Of a stretch of 64,000 nucleotides of DNA, positions 11,414 to 24,076 are shown in pieces. Within the stretch, counting starts at the first letter, position 1, and the number at the start of each line of letters is the position of its first letter. The notes under the pieces were generated by a model that ran no database searches, was not told the origin of the DNA, and saw only the letters and a program-made list of their open reading frames with translations. Source of the DNA: Daldinia sp. FL1419 (Eukaryota > Ascomycota > Sordariomycetes > Xylariales > Hypoxylaceae); the NCBI GenBank assembly GCA_025201765.1, contig MU623342.1, positions 1-64,000 of the forward strand, given 5' to 3'. A program made the translations under genes and the position numbers.

Positions 11414-13052
11414 TTAATACCGATACATCGGCTCCTTCTGTTTCAGGGGCGTAGCCTCGTAATCGCTCACGTCGTCGTCGTGCGAGCGCCGACTATTAGA
11501 TGAAGAGTCACCAGCAGCTCCATGCATAGTCTCCTTACCAAGAGCGCTCTCTTGCCTATTTATGTAGCTCGGCGTTGTCTCAAAGCCAGGGTGGAAAGGT
11601 TCATATGCTAACCGGGGTTCGTCATTGTAGTTCGAAGATGCCCCACCGCCAGATCCCGAGCCACCGGCCGCACGGGGCCTCGATCCTGAGGGCTCGGGGT
11701 CCCTGAACGGATCCTCATCTTCGGTAGCGGGCGTATGTGTCCTTGATGGCCCCGCCATGGCAGGTTCGTATTCCCTTTCCTTACCTTTGCCGTTCGGCTT
11801 TCGAGCTGGCATAGGAGGAGGCTCTAAGTTACTTCCATTTCGCTCCGACTCTATGGGGCTCACGGAAGCCCTGGACGGGGGCTGAGTTGGGACCTGGGGC
11901 TGTGGGTCCATTACTGCGACCAGTTTCCTCGCGTTCAGCATAGCTCTTTGATGTAAGCTTAACGCCGCCTGAAGCTGCTCGTTTGTGTCTATCAGGTTCT
12001 CCATAGTGTCGTTATCAGGGGCTGGATCCTCCGCGGTCATGTACATCTGTATGCTTCGGCTTGCGCTAGTGCAACGATCGGCAAACTCCTTAATCAGGTC
12101 GTTGCTGAGTACTTCGACAGGCGGGGTATTGGTGACCACTTGCTGTAACAGATTCGCGGATGTTCGCGCCTCCTCTAGTCTACTAGCTAATTCAACAGGG
12201 TTCGGGAGTTTTCGGTTCGAATGGGCTCGCGCGAAATAGTTCTGAGAGTGAGGGTTGACTGGAGGCGCAGTCATCGCACGCGCCACCGGAGCAGGTTGTC
12301 CCTAATGAGCGAAACATTAGTATGACCCAGGCAGAGAAAAACACCAAAGAATAACATACTCCATATAATTGCTGTGCCCTGTCCTTCTCCTTCTTCCACA
12401 TGTTAATTATAAGGGTAAGGTTTTCATCGTATGCTTTAGTGGTTTCGAAAACGTCCAATGTCTCCATCATCATCTGTCGCACGTTCGGGTCGCGCACGGA
12501 TCTCAATAGCTCTTTTGAAGTATCTGTAAACTTTGAATCCAGATTCCTCGTAAATGTTTGACCGGGGTTGTCGGCAAGAATTCGGATGAGCATGATGGCA
12601 TTGTATTGGTAGGAAGGCTTCGTCCAATAGTCCCTTTTCAGGTATTTTCTGATTAAGCGCGCGCATTCTGCCGCGGCAGCGGGGGACGACTCGGCAGCAT
12701 CGACGATGGGAGGCAAGAAAAGAACTTCGTCGCCAGAATTATTGGAGCCAGATTCGATAAAAGATTTCTAATCGACAGTCAGGATTTGTTCGCGTCACTT
12801 TTGGACAAGAATTGAATTCAGTAGGTGCGGACGCACCACACAACGGTAGGCCGTAGCCTCGGGGCTTTCGCCTTGGGGAACTTCAGGAGTGTTAGGGCCT
12901 TTAAAAAAGTGTATCGTTAGCGAAAAAGTAAAAGATCAACAAACTCGCGAGTTTGCGCAAGTGAGGCTTTCGGGTAAGGATTCGAACATACTATCGGTAG
13001 ACTTCTTCTTCCTTATGGTGCCAAGCACCTTGCTCATCTTGAGCGACTTCAT
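11414..13052 (-). CDS. VHS-GAT domain protein (vesicle trafficking adaptor)
   Basis: Minus-strand gene, exons 12992-13052, 12837-12898, 12360-12767 and 11414-12301; introns of 93, 69 and 58 nt; 472 residues. The start MKSLKMSKVLGTIRKKKS is basic, as in fungal relatives. Residues from about 40 to 175 form a VHS-like helical repeat (GDEVLFLPPIVDAAESS, YNAIMLIRILADNPG). Residues from about 208 to 310 form a GAT domain (LASRLEEARTSANLLQQVV, LIDTNEQLQAALSLHQRAM). VHS-GAT proteins (GGA, TOM1, Lsb5) bind ubiquitin and act in Golgi-endosome or endocytic sorting. The C-terminal third is disordered and contains a DPF tripeptide (EDPFRDPE), a motif that binds AP-2 in other endocytic proteins. No clathrin box or ear domain is visible, so it is not a full GGA. 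The cargo is unknown. Confidence 0.9.
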
Positions 13053-15187
13053 TGGAACCTGCGATTCTGTTTCCCCTTAACGTCGCATATGCTAGGTGAT
13101 TCGAACGGAAGTTTAAGAAAGTCGAGGCTAGCAACGGCGATTATAATACAAGTCTCAACCTAGAAGTCGAGTATGTGGTAACCGAGGAGGGCACTAAGCT
13201 AGGTAGAGAGGCTAAGCGGCCCCTAAGGCTGTCAGAGTTGAGAAAAATAAAAAAATAAAAAAAGCGTGACGGTGGTCGTAATTTGGATGTGTAATGCAAC
13301 TCTTGGACCCTAGGCACCGGTGGGTAAACTTTGGACGGTTTTTGGGGGCTGCAGAGCGACGAAGACGGGATATTATCAGTTGAACGAATAGATAAGATGG
13401 ATGAAACTGCACCCTAATTTATTTGCGTTTGGGGTGGTGTTGACGCACTCAAAAGAGGAAAAAGCCAAGCAGCCTTAATTGGCGAAGAACTTGATAAAAG
13501 GGAAAAGCTCTTGGTAACAGAAAAAAAAAAGTTGGTTGTTGAAAAAAAAAGATTTGTGTTAGGAGTTAAGGCAATCTCCAATTCTTCTCCTTCTCCCATT
13601 TCTCCCATGAGAATTTGAGAGGGACGAGGGACGTCGGACGGTCGTGTCGGCCAATTGACATAAAGTAGCGGCGCTCCACTGCCTAATGCAGTATGTACTT
13701 CTAACTTCTGATGCCGCGCGACTGCCTAGAAGCTCTTCAGACCCCTTCAGATCCCTTCAGACCCCAGCAGCCCCAGTTGCCACATTTCCCCAAACTAATC
13801 AATCCTAGCCAATCAAAGTTTATCTATGCGGGCCGAGATAAGTTAAGGCAGGATCGTCATGCAGCATTCTTAAATCTGCAATCTGCACAGCCTCAAAACT
13901 ATACGCAACGAGTATACATGTGACGATATGCGATATGCAGGTGGTATACGGAATAGAGAGACAATCCAGACCCCTTGTTTGCTAATTCTCTCCGCGACGC
14001 GACAGCATATAAATAATTCGCCGTTAGGACTGACTCAGCTGCTCTGCTTCTTAGTTGAACATTCGAGTCACGAATGCCTTCATCGGCTTGGCTTCTTTGG
14101 TCGAACGCGTGGCACGTCAGCATCCCTTCATCATACACGTATTGTCCTACGCATTCAATCGTCAAGTGATGAACTAGTTTTACAACTCTACCTACATACT
14201 TGATCGACTACCTACCTAACGGTTAAGTATTTAAATAAGAGTATGCCCCCCCCCCAAAAAAAATGTGGGCAGATCGAAACTACAACATCCCACTTCTATA
14301 ACTATGCTGACAAAGCATTGTGGCTTGTATTCTATAGCAGCCCCCTTTTAAGACAATATCTAAAACACCATTTTTCCTACTCATATTGCTCTACTACGTA
14401 CTACCTGTCTCACTATGTGCAACCAAATATATTTAAAGGTTGTATCCTAATTAACAAATAATTCTAAAAGGGGTTATGCTATCGGATTTTGACTAAACGA
14501 GCTCGGTTTTTAACCTAGTGCAATTAACAAGGTATACCAAACCGGTAGATTATTTCAAAGCATTGCCGCTAGTGAAACGCGTGGGCCGAAGTAGCAAATT
14601 TACAGCATGTCACGGAATAGGTTATTCAAGGTACAGTCATGTCTACGCGAAGCATTATAAACGAATTTGTTCGAAGCGGCCTCAGATTAGAATCTCTGGT
14701 TCTCTAGTCCATACAAAAGCAGTAAGCCAGCCAGCCAACACCCCTGACGGCATATGGTCCCTGTGAGTGCGCCCTTTCAGCAGCCTACCGTCTATGATAG
14801 GGGCAAAACAAAAATCAAAGCTCAAGCTCATCTACGCCGTACGCCCTAAAAATGCCAACGCGAATGTGACGTAATATACATAATGGCAAAAACCCTCGTA
14901 TTCTGCCGTATCTGTCCGAAATTTCGGAACCCTCCCCGCTGCCGCTGATCGAGGGATGAATGCGCAAAAGTGGTATGGACTCAGGGATTAAATCACCAAT
15001 GAGTCTGCAAAGTGTGTGTTGAGGCGATGAGGCCGCAAGTGAGTTCGAGGTGGAGCCTATCCATTCGAGGAAACAAATCAGGCCAATTTAAAGCCCTACG
15101 TTAGTATATGGATTATTGGCCATATTTTCTCTTCCGTGACCATGTGATGAAAGGGCCACTTAGTAATATCTCGCAAGTGATTATATC
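13053..15187. other. Intergenic region
   Basis: About 2.1 kb: promoter of the VHS-GAT gene on the left (with A-rich and C/T-rich tracts at 13240-13620) and 3' flank of ASH1 on the right. Open frames at 13711-14766 are short and lack motifs. A C run followed by an A run sits at 14245-14263. I see no RNA gene. Confidence 0.55.
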
Positions 15188-17817
15188 TCACGAGTGAACA
15201 AGTCGAATCCTGTTCACGGATCGGGGTATATCGACGGCTTTTCTCGAGGAGCTAGGCTTAGCATCGTCCTCGTCTTCACCATCTTCATCCTCTAGGGGCG
15301 TCATTTTCTTGGTGATCGTTGACGAATCTGCTTCATCTTCATCTTCATCTTCATATTCATATTCATCCTCCTCTAGTACATCTTCGGAACCCGCTGCAAC
15401 AATTGTGAGGTTCGAGTTCTGAGAAGCCGGCTTCCGAATAGTCGTTCGGAAAGCTGCCGGTAGCTTTGTCTGTACCTTGGCCTTGCTGTAAGTCTTAACT
15501 ACAGTCTTAGACTTTCGGACCGCTGACGTCTTGTGGCTTGAAGAGCCCTTCGGGCCAAGGACTGCTTTTGTATTAACGGAGATTGTTGATACGCTACGCT
15601 TAATAGCTGTGGCAGCACCTTTAGCCGCTTTAAGACCAGTAGTAGAGAGAGTACGCTTGGCACTCTGACTCTTCACCCCCGCTGCGGTCTTGACCTTGCG
15701 CTTCTTTGCTGAACTCGCTTCCGCGTCTTCTTTATCTCCAAGCGCGTCTTTGTATTTCCTCTTACCGTTACTGGCGCTTTTCTTGCCAGCTCCCGTCTCC
15801 TTGGGCTGCTTCGGCTGCTTCACTTCCTTGGGCTTCGGTCCCAAGACTCCTCGACAATTCGGACTACCGCAGAGACACTTTTGGACGTTCTTAGCAGAAA
15901 AAGGGTCAAAGTTGTAGTCGTATGTCAATTCTTCACCCGTCATGATAGGGCGGTCACCTGCAAAGAGGGCCATGCGAGGCTGTCCCGAGACAATCCATTT
16001 AATCATTCGGCAATTTGGCGAACATGAATGATTGACGAAACGAGCGATACTACCAGTCGTTGCATCGATAATCATATTCTGATCGAAAGACATCAAGTAG
16101 TAACACTACAACTGTCAGCAACTCCGTGATAGAATCTTTTAATTTAGTAATCTTACCTGATTGTCCTTGTACTTCTCATTCATGCGCCGATCGCATTCCT
16201 CTTCTGTGATGATCTCACCCGTATACTCCATGATGATCTGGTTGGGCTCAAAGCATCGGTTGGCACGAATGCCATAACCCCGATCTGAAGTCTTGATAAC
16301 CTCAACACCTACGCGGTATTTTCCTCCTTCCTTAATCCTTTCTTGGAGTCTCGCGAAAGCACGATTTTGGCATAAGCCCGAGCCAACGTTGCAGTTGGTT
16401 TCATCACACTCGTAGAGCATGATTCGGTTCTGACAACTCTCTCCGCACCCATCTTCTGGGGTGCATACGCACTTGGATTGATAGTCCTTAAAATGCGGTG
16501 TCTTCTTCCAGTAAGCGGCAGCGTCACCAACGAATCGATCTAAGAAGCGTTAGCCGAAACGCACTTCAAAAAAAAAACCCATTTTTCCTACAAAATGCAA
16601 ATATAAAGCAAAAAACTGGCATGTGAAAATGATAAAACGGATAGGTACATGAACTTACTCTTGGTGATCTTCTTCCACTCATCAGGCTTAGGCTGTCCCG
16701 GAGGAAGAGGGTTGCAGATGTCAAAAGGCAGCTTAAAATCCCTGCCCTGAATTAATGTGCGTAGCCCGTTGTACATAGGCATGGGCAAAGTACTGTTCGC
16801 CTTGCCGCTCGGCATTAACTCAGGCAATTGCGCTAAGCTCTTCTTTTCTGACGCGGTGAGTCCCTTGTATATATCAAGCGGGGTCTCTTGGCCGGCGTAT
16901 AAGCCACGATCGAGGTATTTTTTAACCCGTCTCTTCCTAACAGCCGGGGCAGCCTCAGCGACCGGTTCGGGTTCTGGAGCAGCAGCCTCCGGTGTCTCGG
17001 TCGAAACCTTGGCCCTCTTTCGAGGAGGTTGCGAATCCTCTGGAGTAACATATTTTCCATTTGCCCAGGTAGTGTATACGACAGGCTTCTTGTCAATCCC
17101 AGCAAATTCGTCTGTATCTTGCAGGCGTCGTAGCTCACGCGACATTTTACTCATGCCTTTCTCAAAAGTCTTCCTACCCCTCTTTCCCAGAGTAGACAGC
17201 TTATTCGCTAAGGATTCAGCCTCCACGGCTGTCGAACGCGTCGAGATGCGTCTCGCAGAGATTGCATCTTTTAGCGTGGAATTCTTGGATTTGGCTGACT
17301 TTATAGAGGTCGCATCGTCGTTGTCGATTTTGCTGTCTTCGTCGTTCGCAACTTGAATCTCACCGGCGGTTGTGTGGCGTCGCTTTCTGTTGGATACGAT
17401 ATCGCCTTTGGATCGTCGTTTGCCGTGAATGGCAGTACCAGCTAATTTAGCAAGATTGTAGATTGGCGCGCTAAGGCGCTGCCGTCGCGAGCGTCCATTC
17501 GCAGGTGTGTCTAGGGCGGTTTGCGCGGGGGACTCGGAAGATTGGAGGAGGGTTAAAGGCTCGGCAGACGCGACAATGGAGTCGGCCACCTCGGGGGTCG
17601 CGTCAATCTCCGCTGAATCGGCGAGATCGTTGACAAGGCCAATTGCTGTGACATTGTCGTTCTTGGAGATATCCGAAGCCAAGCTAGCTGTGTCGGCAAC
17701 AGTGGTTGGGGGTGTAGAGCTAAGAGAAGCGGCGGCAGAAAAAGTATCTGCAGCAACACCGACGCTGGACTCTGAAGAGAGTGCGCGCGTCGGGGACATG
17801 GTTGCAGGCGAATCCAT
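15188..17817 (-). CDS. ash1: ASH1-type histone H3K36 methyltransferase
   Basis: Minus-strand gene, exons 16659-17817, 16157-16539 and 15188-16105; introns of 119 and 51 nt; 819 residues. An N-terminal low-complexity region of about 385 residues leads to an AWS zinc-binding segment (CVCTPEDGCGESC, residues 410-422), a SET domain (about 456-580) with YRVGVEVIKTSDRGYGIRA, RFVNHSCSPNC (536-546) and ELTYDYNF (573-580), and a post-SET CLCGSPNCRG (591-600). All catalytic and zinc residues expected are present. The order AWS-SET-post-SET without WW or SRI domains, and the MIKWIVSGQPRM segment, point to ASH1 and not SET2. ASH1 marks H3K36 at facultative heterochromatin or weakly expressed genes in filamentous fungi (established for the family). 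The C-terminal tail of about 215 residues is basic then acidic. The first ATG of the frame is used. Confidence 0.93.
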
Positions 17818-18074
17818 AGTCGAGCGACGCGACAATGGAAGTGGCAGTTCAGCCAGGATATATTGTGTAGAAGATATGACGCGTCAAGTAAGTGGTTGTT
17901 TGGGGGAAAGAGGAATAATGGCGGAAAGAAGGGTTATGTAAGGTAAGGTTGTAAAGGTGATATGTTGTGGTAGTAATGGGGGTGTATGGGTGTCGATAAG
18001 AAAGTAAAGGGTGTGTGAGAAGTAAAAGAAGTATTGAGTAACTGAAAAAGGACTAAAGGGTAAATGTGGTACCT

Positions 18075-18117
18075 AGATGTGGTAGATGTGGTAGATGTGG
18101 TAGATGTGGTAGATGTG
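18075..18117. repeat. 9-bp tandem repeat (AGATGTGGT)
   Basis: Four exact copies and one partial copy of a nine-base unit, about 260 bp upstream of the ASH1 start codon, so it may lie in its promoter or 5' UTR. Confidence 0.9.
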
Positions 18118-18553
18118 CAGTAACGTGCAGTCATGTATGTACCTTGGTACTCCTAGTAAAAACCCAAGTCCCCACGTCGAATTGGATCAAGTAATTGATC
18201 AAGGTTCAGTTTTAGTTTAGTGCTGGTGTGAGAATAGAGAAAGTAAGAGGTGGTTAGAGGAATAAAAGCGAGTATGTACTTGTGTAGGCAGAGAGACCAA
18301 TTAACTCGGGCCAATGATTGAGCTTATCTGCGACCTGGGTCGCTTCCCACTTGCACTTGCCTTCCCACTTTCGTCGATTAAGTACTGCTGTACCTAGACA
18401 AGACCGGTCGCGTTTTGCAGCACGATCAAGGAAGATACCGAAGGTGATTTGTTCAAGATGTCTAATATAAGATATGTTAGAGAATCTACCCAAGAGACAC
18501 CGAGGTGCAATATGTGAATAGTAAGATGTATAAGGGTTAGGCCATTACTCACT

Positions 18554-18624
18554 CGTGTATATGTGTATATGCGTATGTGTGTGTATGTGCGTATGTGTGT
18601 ATATGTGTATGTGTATGTGTAGTT
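18554..18624. repeat. GT/AT-rich microsatellite (GTGTAT family)
   Basis: Imperfect run of GTGTAT, GCGTAT and GTGT units over about 70 bp. On both strands it creates spurious open frames rich in one or two residues. Confidence 0.9.
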
Positions 18625-21600
18625 ATGTTGTGTATAACTGGTGTGTTTCTGTTCGCGTGTTTCGTGATGGTGTTTCCGATTCCTTTTCCGTTTCTCCCCC
18701 TGAGAGAACAAAGACCCGAAGGATTGTACGTTCCCAAGAGGCGGCTATCCTGTTGTCTAGAAGATGGAATCAGACTTGGAAAAACTTAAAAGTGAGCTGA
18801 CTTTGAAAAAAAAGAAATAACGAGCGGTTCTTGGAAGTTGGCGAATGATTGAAGTCGTTATGTGGGAAAAGGGTTGGGAAGTTTCTGGGGAGGGTTTTTG
18901 GGCGATTGTGGTAAGAAGGTTAAGAAAGGTTGGAGACGAAAGAAAGGGAGAGAGGGGGAAAAAATGAACACTGTGGTTGAGACGGACACTAGTAACCTAA
19001 TAGTTGTGGTTTGCAGTTGCGGTAGTACTTACGTATGCAATGGATGGATGTATTTATCATTCAAAAAAAAAATGATGAGAACCTTTTGGTAAGTAAGGAG
19101 GTAATCAAGTACCAAGTATCGTTGTCCTCGAAGGTAGCTTTTTTGGCCTTGATAAAATATCGATGCAGTTGTGCGGGAAGGAAGAAGAACAATAAAAGAA
19201 ATGATGCGGTTGGGGAGTACCATGTAATTTATATGTGTAGGTTGTGAAGAGATGAAGGATTAAAAAAGAGAGAAGGAGGAGGGAGAAAAAAAAAGTACAC
19301 GGATTATGTGCAAGATGAGAATTGGACCTAAATTGAAAAATCGGGGAGGGAAGATACGGAGAAGAGAATTCAGCGTGGCACTGGCGTTCAAAAGGTAAAT
19401 TGTTACATATTATAACAAAAAATAGCTGGGGGGGGTCAGTTAAGGTTGACGGCTCGACAAGGTATTTTAAGGCGTATCTCAGTATTTCTCTCCCAAGGTG
19501 TCAATTATTATTCATTGCCTTTTTGCGAAAGATTAACCCCCAAGTCAATACCAAAATATCAAATATCAACCCTACCGATATTTACCCTCCCCCCATCGTG
19601 ATCGTCTTATTCCTCCTCCTACCTGCTTGCTCCGGGTACCTCTCATGTTATGTACCAGAGTATCACATATCACGTATACGCTGGACCAGTCACGTCTTTC
19701 GGATTACATAGTCCGACATCTCCGCTGGGACCTCATATGCTTTCTCTCTCTCGTGACTTCATGATTCCATCTAGATCCCCCTTGCTGCGGCTCGCTGACC
19801 GACTAACTACATGTCTACCCGTAGTTTCACCACCGCTAGCCCCGAACCATCGGCCTAACTTGCTATTATCATCCTTGTTACTATCCACGGTCGTAGGAAA
19901 CTTAATCCCGTAACCCCCTTGGCCCCCTCGAGAAAGGAGTTGCTAAAACCACCAACACCACGTGTATTTAGGCAACGCTGTAGAATGACGAGGCTACCGG
20001 GTTTCGATAGGCTTGTCACGGGGACGGGCACTCCTCCGACTTTTACGACGTGCATATTAGGGGGAGGGTATTGTGTATATATTCCAGTGTTCCTTTAGGC
20101 GGCGGCGACGAGCATGTCTAATTTACGAATATTACACCTGAGGCCATTTCTACGGCATGTTGGCCAATGTGACTTTGTGTGTGATACGATAGGGCTGCAA
20201 GAAAAATCACGATGTCGGGCGGGTGGACTCGTCTCCATGTTACGATAGACCACTCCTCGAAATTTTGGCCGGTCTCCATCGGGCACCATCCCAGGTTACC
20301 GGGGAGCGGGGAGCGGAGGATACGAGTGACTGGTCTCGATAAGATGCGGGTATGTCACTCGAGGGCAGTACTCGGCCTCGCGCAACTACACATTCACTTA
20401 GCGGCCTGGTGAATCCATCATGGTCCATATTTTTACAGTAGCCTTCGAATTTGACGGGATAAGGCGGTTGTGGCGAGTACTGGCCGAGTGTCATCCTGGA
20501 GAAACCCCTTGCGCTGATTTAGTTAGTTGAGGGCGTAGATCCCGGACGTGTCTAATATCATGCCGCTCCTCCGACGTGAACCTCAACAAAGCCACCGTCA
20601 GGGGCAACAATAGCCTAACTACCCCGTTAACCACCCCGTTAACTACCTCCTTTGGTCTTATTGAGAATATCTAGGCCTATATTACTCCGTTTTCCAAGAC
20701 ATAGAACGCATTCACGTTCACATAATCTCCCTTCCTCCCTTGGCCCTGAACACCTCGCCACACTAGATATCCGGGATCCATTCCTACGATCGCTAAGCAT
20801 ACGGGCGAGTAATCGAAAGCACGGGGTCTTGGTTGAGCATGTCGAGATGCCACATGATTGATTCTTTCACGAACCTCTCTCTTCGTGTCCCCATATGTGT
20901 CCATACGTCACTCCGCGCAGAATAGCCATCCTACAAACACTTCCAAGTATCGTACCGACCCTCGATACGAAGAGGGACTATAGTATTGCATTAAGATGGC
21001 TCAAGTTGAATAAAGTTGAATAAAATCGGGAATATCGCGTGTGTGGAAGGAATCTGTTTGCGTAGACGTCAGCTTTGCATCAAACATAAGATATTGTAGA
21101 TAGCGGGGTAGGGAGTAGGGAGGTGAACTGATTGATTGATTGACTTGGGTGGTACTTGGGCTAGCTTTCTTGATTGTCTCGGGTTGTTTTCTTGCCTTGA
21201 ACGAAAACAGCGGATTCTCGGGGAGGGGGAGCCTTGGTGTTGCGTGCTTCTGCGCTTTTCTCCCCGGAGCGACGGATACATCTTGGGTTATGGGGTGGTG
21301 GTCGTCAACCACGTTTGTGTCCACCCCGATATTGGTGCATCAAGAAACGGATAGAACGTTTTGCCCCGTAACGACAACGCTAGTTTGACCGTCGTGGCAA
21401 ATAAGGCTTTATCCATACGTCCAGCGAAATAATAGTCATAGGTTACTAGATGTCTATCACTAGGATCGCAGGATGAAGCCGGTCTGCACGTCAGCGGTCA
21501 CCATATCATATACCAACAGGTATCACCGGGGGGGTTAGAGATTGGACTATCGGAATCACCCAAGTTCTACTTCAACTTCAATTCCCTTTAATATGTATTA

Positions 21601-22911
21601 TCTAGAAAATCGAAAAAATGCTAGGTTCCCCTGAGTTTTGCTTCCGCTCCTGATCGATGCTTATAATTCCGACCTTAGGTGATGACACTGTGCTGCTAGA
21701 GGCGCCCTGACGCCGGTTGCGACCAGCCTAGATAATACGTGGGGATAATCATAATTGCTTAAGATGGCTGCTCTTAAATAGCTTTATGTCTCGAATGATA
21801 AGATTACTTACCTTTTCTACGATATAATAATTTTGACTATCTGTAGTAACTAAGACTACCTAGGATTTATCACCAAATCGCTCCCTCGACAGCCGTGTCC
21901 ACTTCTATACCAGACAGGAGAGAAACAACTTCAATGCCCCTTCTTTCTCCCTAATAAATCTAGTCTAGCTACGGAACGTATGTCTAACCATGGTTCTTTG
22001 ATGTTGATGCATTAACGGGGGCAGTGGCGTTTTCGGTACGATACCTCCAACCAGAGCACCCAGAAGCCGTAGAGACAGAGGATAAAATCCCGATTTCACC
22101 CAAACTATTCGTCAGTCATTTTTGATATACTGAATTAAAAGCCGGTGGCCTCGATTAGATTATACCTACCTGTCTTCGGTGGTTAATGACGCGAGGGGGT
22201 AGCTAGCCAGTCTTGGCCAACTAGGTAATATGTGATGATCTCTTTATAGAGACCGCAGTAGAGAATATGCTACGCAGTGAGATGAAAGAGGTTCTAAATA
22301 GATGGGTGCGTGGAATCGTTAAGTCAGAACCTCTGACCAACTTACGATACCCAGTCAGGTCCTCCGTCCTCAGGGGCTACTTTGCGTAGATAGGTCTATC
22401 GCCGTCAATAACTAGTCCCTCAGGATTCCCAAGTAAAGTTCAGATATAGCTTCTCTGTGGAAATATATATTATAACTCGTCATGTGCTTAATCATAACAT
22501 ACCTTGTGTCGATAACTGCTTTGATGCCAATATGTAGACTCTGGCACGTCTTCGCTACGTTAGGATACGTTGGAAATCCTAAAATACCAGAGTCCCGATA
22601 AGTTTAGAATAGGAATAAACACGAAAGTATGCATCTACTATTCAAGCCTTCGGTAACCATCACCTAAGCCCAGTCGCCGCGCCCTCTCTAGACAAGCGCA
22701 TGGACAGGCTTTCATCCAGCAGTTTCTAATTGACCATAGTCAAGACAGCCGTCTAGAAAACTACATGATTCCTCAAATCTCGTATACGTACGCTAAACTC
22801 ATTATAAAACCTAATAAAGAAGGCGCCGTCGTAGCTTATACCTATATGGTACAAGTATTCCATCCCCTATCTCAAATATCGATTATACCAGCTTACCCAC
22901 CTAACCCAGGT

Positions 22912-22935
22912 ACCTACCTACCTACCTACCTACCT
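22912..22935. repeat. (ACCT)6 tetranucleotide repeat
   Basis: Six exact ACCT units, flanked by AGGT on the left and AGG on the right, so the ends are partly palindromic. Confidence 0.9.
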
Positions 22936-24076
22936 AGGCAAACAGCGCTGCCACGTCGACCCCCTACTTCAGGGAACTTACCCTAGATTAAGTCACAACG
23001 TGGCCTCAGTCCTCATTTCCTCATTACTAACCCAACCTACCAGGGTCTAACATCCCAGGTCGCGACGCGGCCTGCCAGCCAGCGGTGCGGTGTCGGCAAC
23101 ACTGGGGAAAGAGAAAGAAAATGGCGCGTAACAGGGGAACGTTCTTGGCTCTCGCAGGAATCTCCGAGCCTGTAGTAGGAGCTAACAGCAACTAGATTAA
23201 AAAAAAATAAAAAATAAAATAAAATACCCCCCTTACGCAGAATCCTTAAAACGGGGACTCGGGTCTCTATTCAAGTAAAACCCCCTAATTCAATCAAAAA
23301 GTATGCTTACGAAGACTCACAGGATGGCCTAAAAATGAGGGGATGCGCGTATCAAACGCCTCGTATCATACAGTAACAATACGGTGCAACGCCCAAGGTA
23401 TTTAGAGCCGGCGAAGAAAAGAAAAAAAATAAAACATTACATCAAAAGGTAGAATACTCGTTTCAGGATGCGACCGTAAAACAGAGAGACAAGGAAAAAA
23501 CAGACATAGGTTTATCAATATTTTAGATAATATCCAATACTATAGAAATGTTCTAACATGGTATTATGTTAAGTGCTAGCCATGACGCGCTGCCCTTCGG
23601 GCATTACGACTACAACAGCATGGATACTTCATGCTGGACTGGGGTCAGGTATACCTAAAAGCGCACTGAATAGGGCGCACGTAAAACCAGGTTCGGGTTA
23701 AAGCACATGCAAATGTGCATATACGTCGTTGCTCTACAGATATCAATGAAGCATGCAAACTACCTACTATCTGTTAAAAAGCGGCGCGTCTAGACAACTA
23801 CATACAATGTCCTCAGCATCATGAGACAAATTAAAAAAAATTAATTTTTTTTATTCCTCCCGTGTGCCATGCTGACCGTGACCGCCTGTGGTATTTTCCT
23901 TTGACTGAGGGAAAAAAAAAAACACCAGAAACACCGGGGAGAGCGCTCCCATTCATGCAATCGTGGGAATATGATGCGAGTCTATCGTAATAAGATATTG
24001 TTACAGTGGCAAGCGTATGCTGTGTGCTATGCTTGCAAGATCGTAAACGATATCTCAGATATTGAGAGCTGATGTG

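Larger units (their letters stand above)
17818..24076. other. Large gene-free region with microsatellites
   Basis: About 6.3 kb, the longest stretch without a supported gene. The left part is the ASH1 promoter and carries two microsatellites (18075-18117 and 18554-18624). The part from 19600 to 21400 has several short overlapping open frames on both strands but no motif, splice pairing or sustained frame. An ACCT run lies at 22912-22935. A-rich tracts occur at 23198-23225 and 23415-23435. Decayed genes or a long noncoding transcript are possible but not shown. Confidence 0.5.

Noticed and set aside
16757..17941. Plus-strand frames of 144 and 199 codons
   Set aside because: Shadows of the ASH1 first exon on the opposite strand.
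18394..18800. Frames rich in Thr/Tyr/His or Cys/Val
   Set aside because: Produced by the GT/AT microsatellite on either strand.
20095..21388. Cluster of short frames on both strands
   Set aside because: No motif, no sustained frame and no convincing splice pairing.
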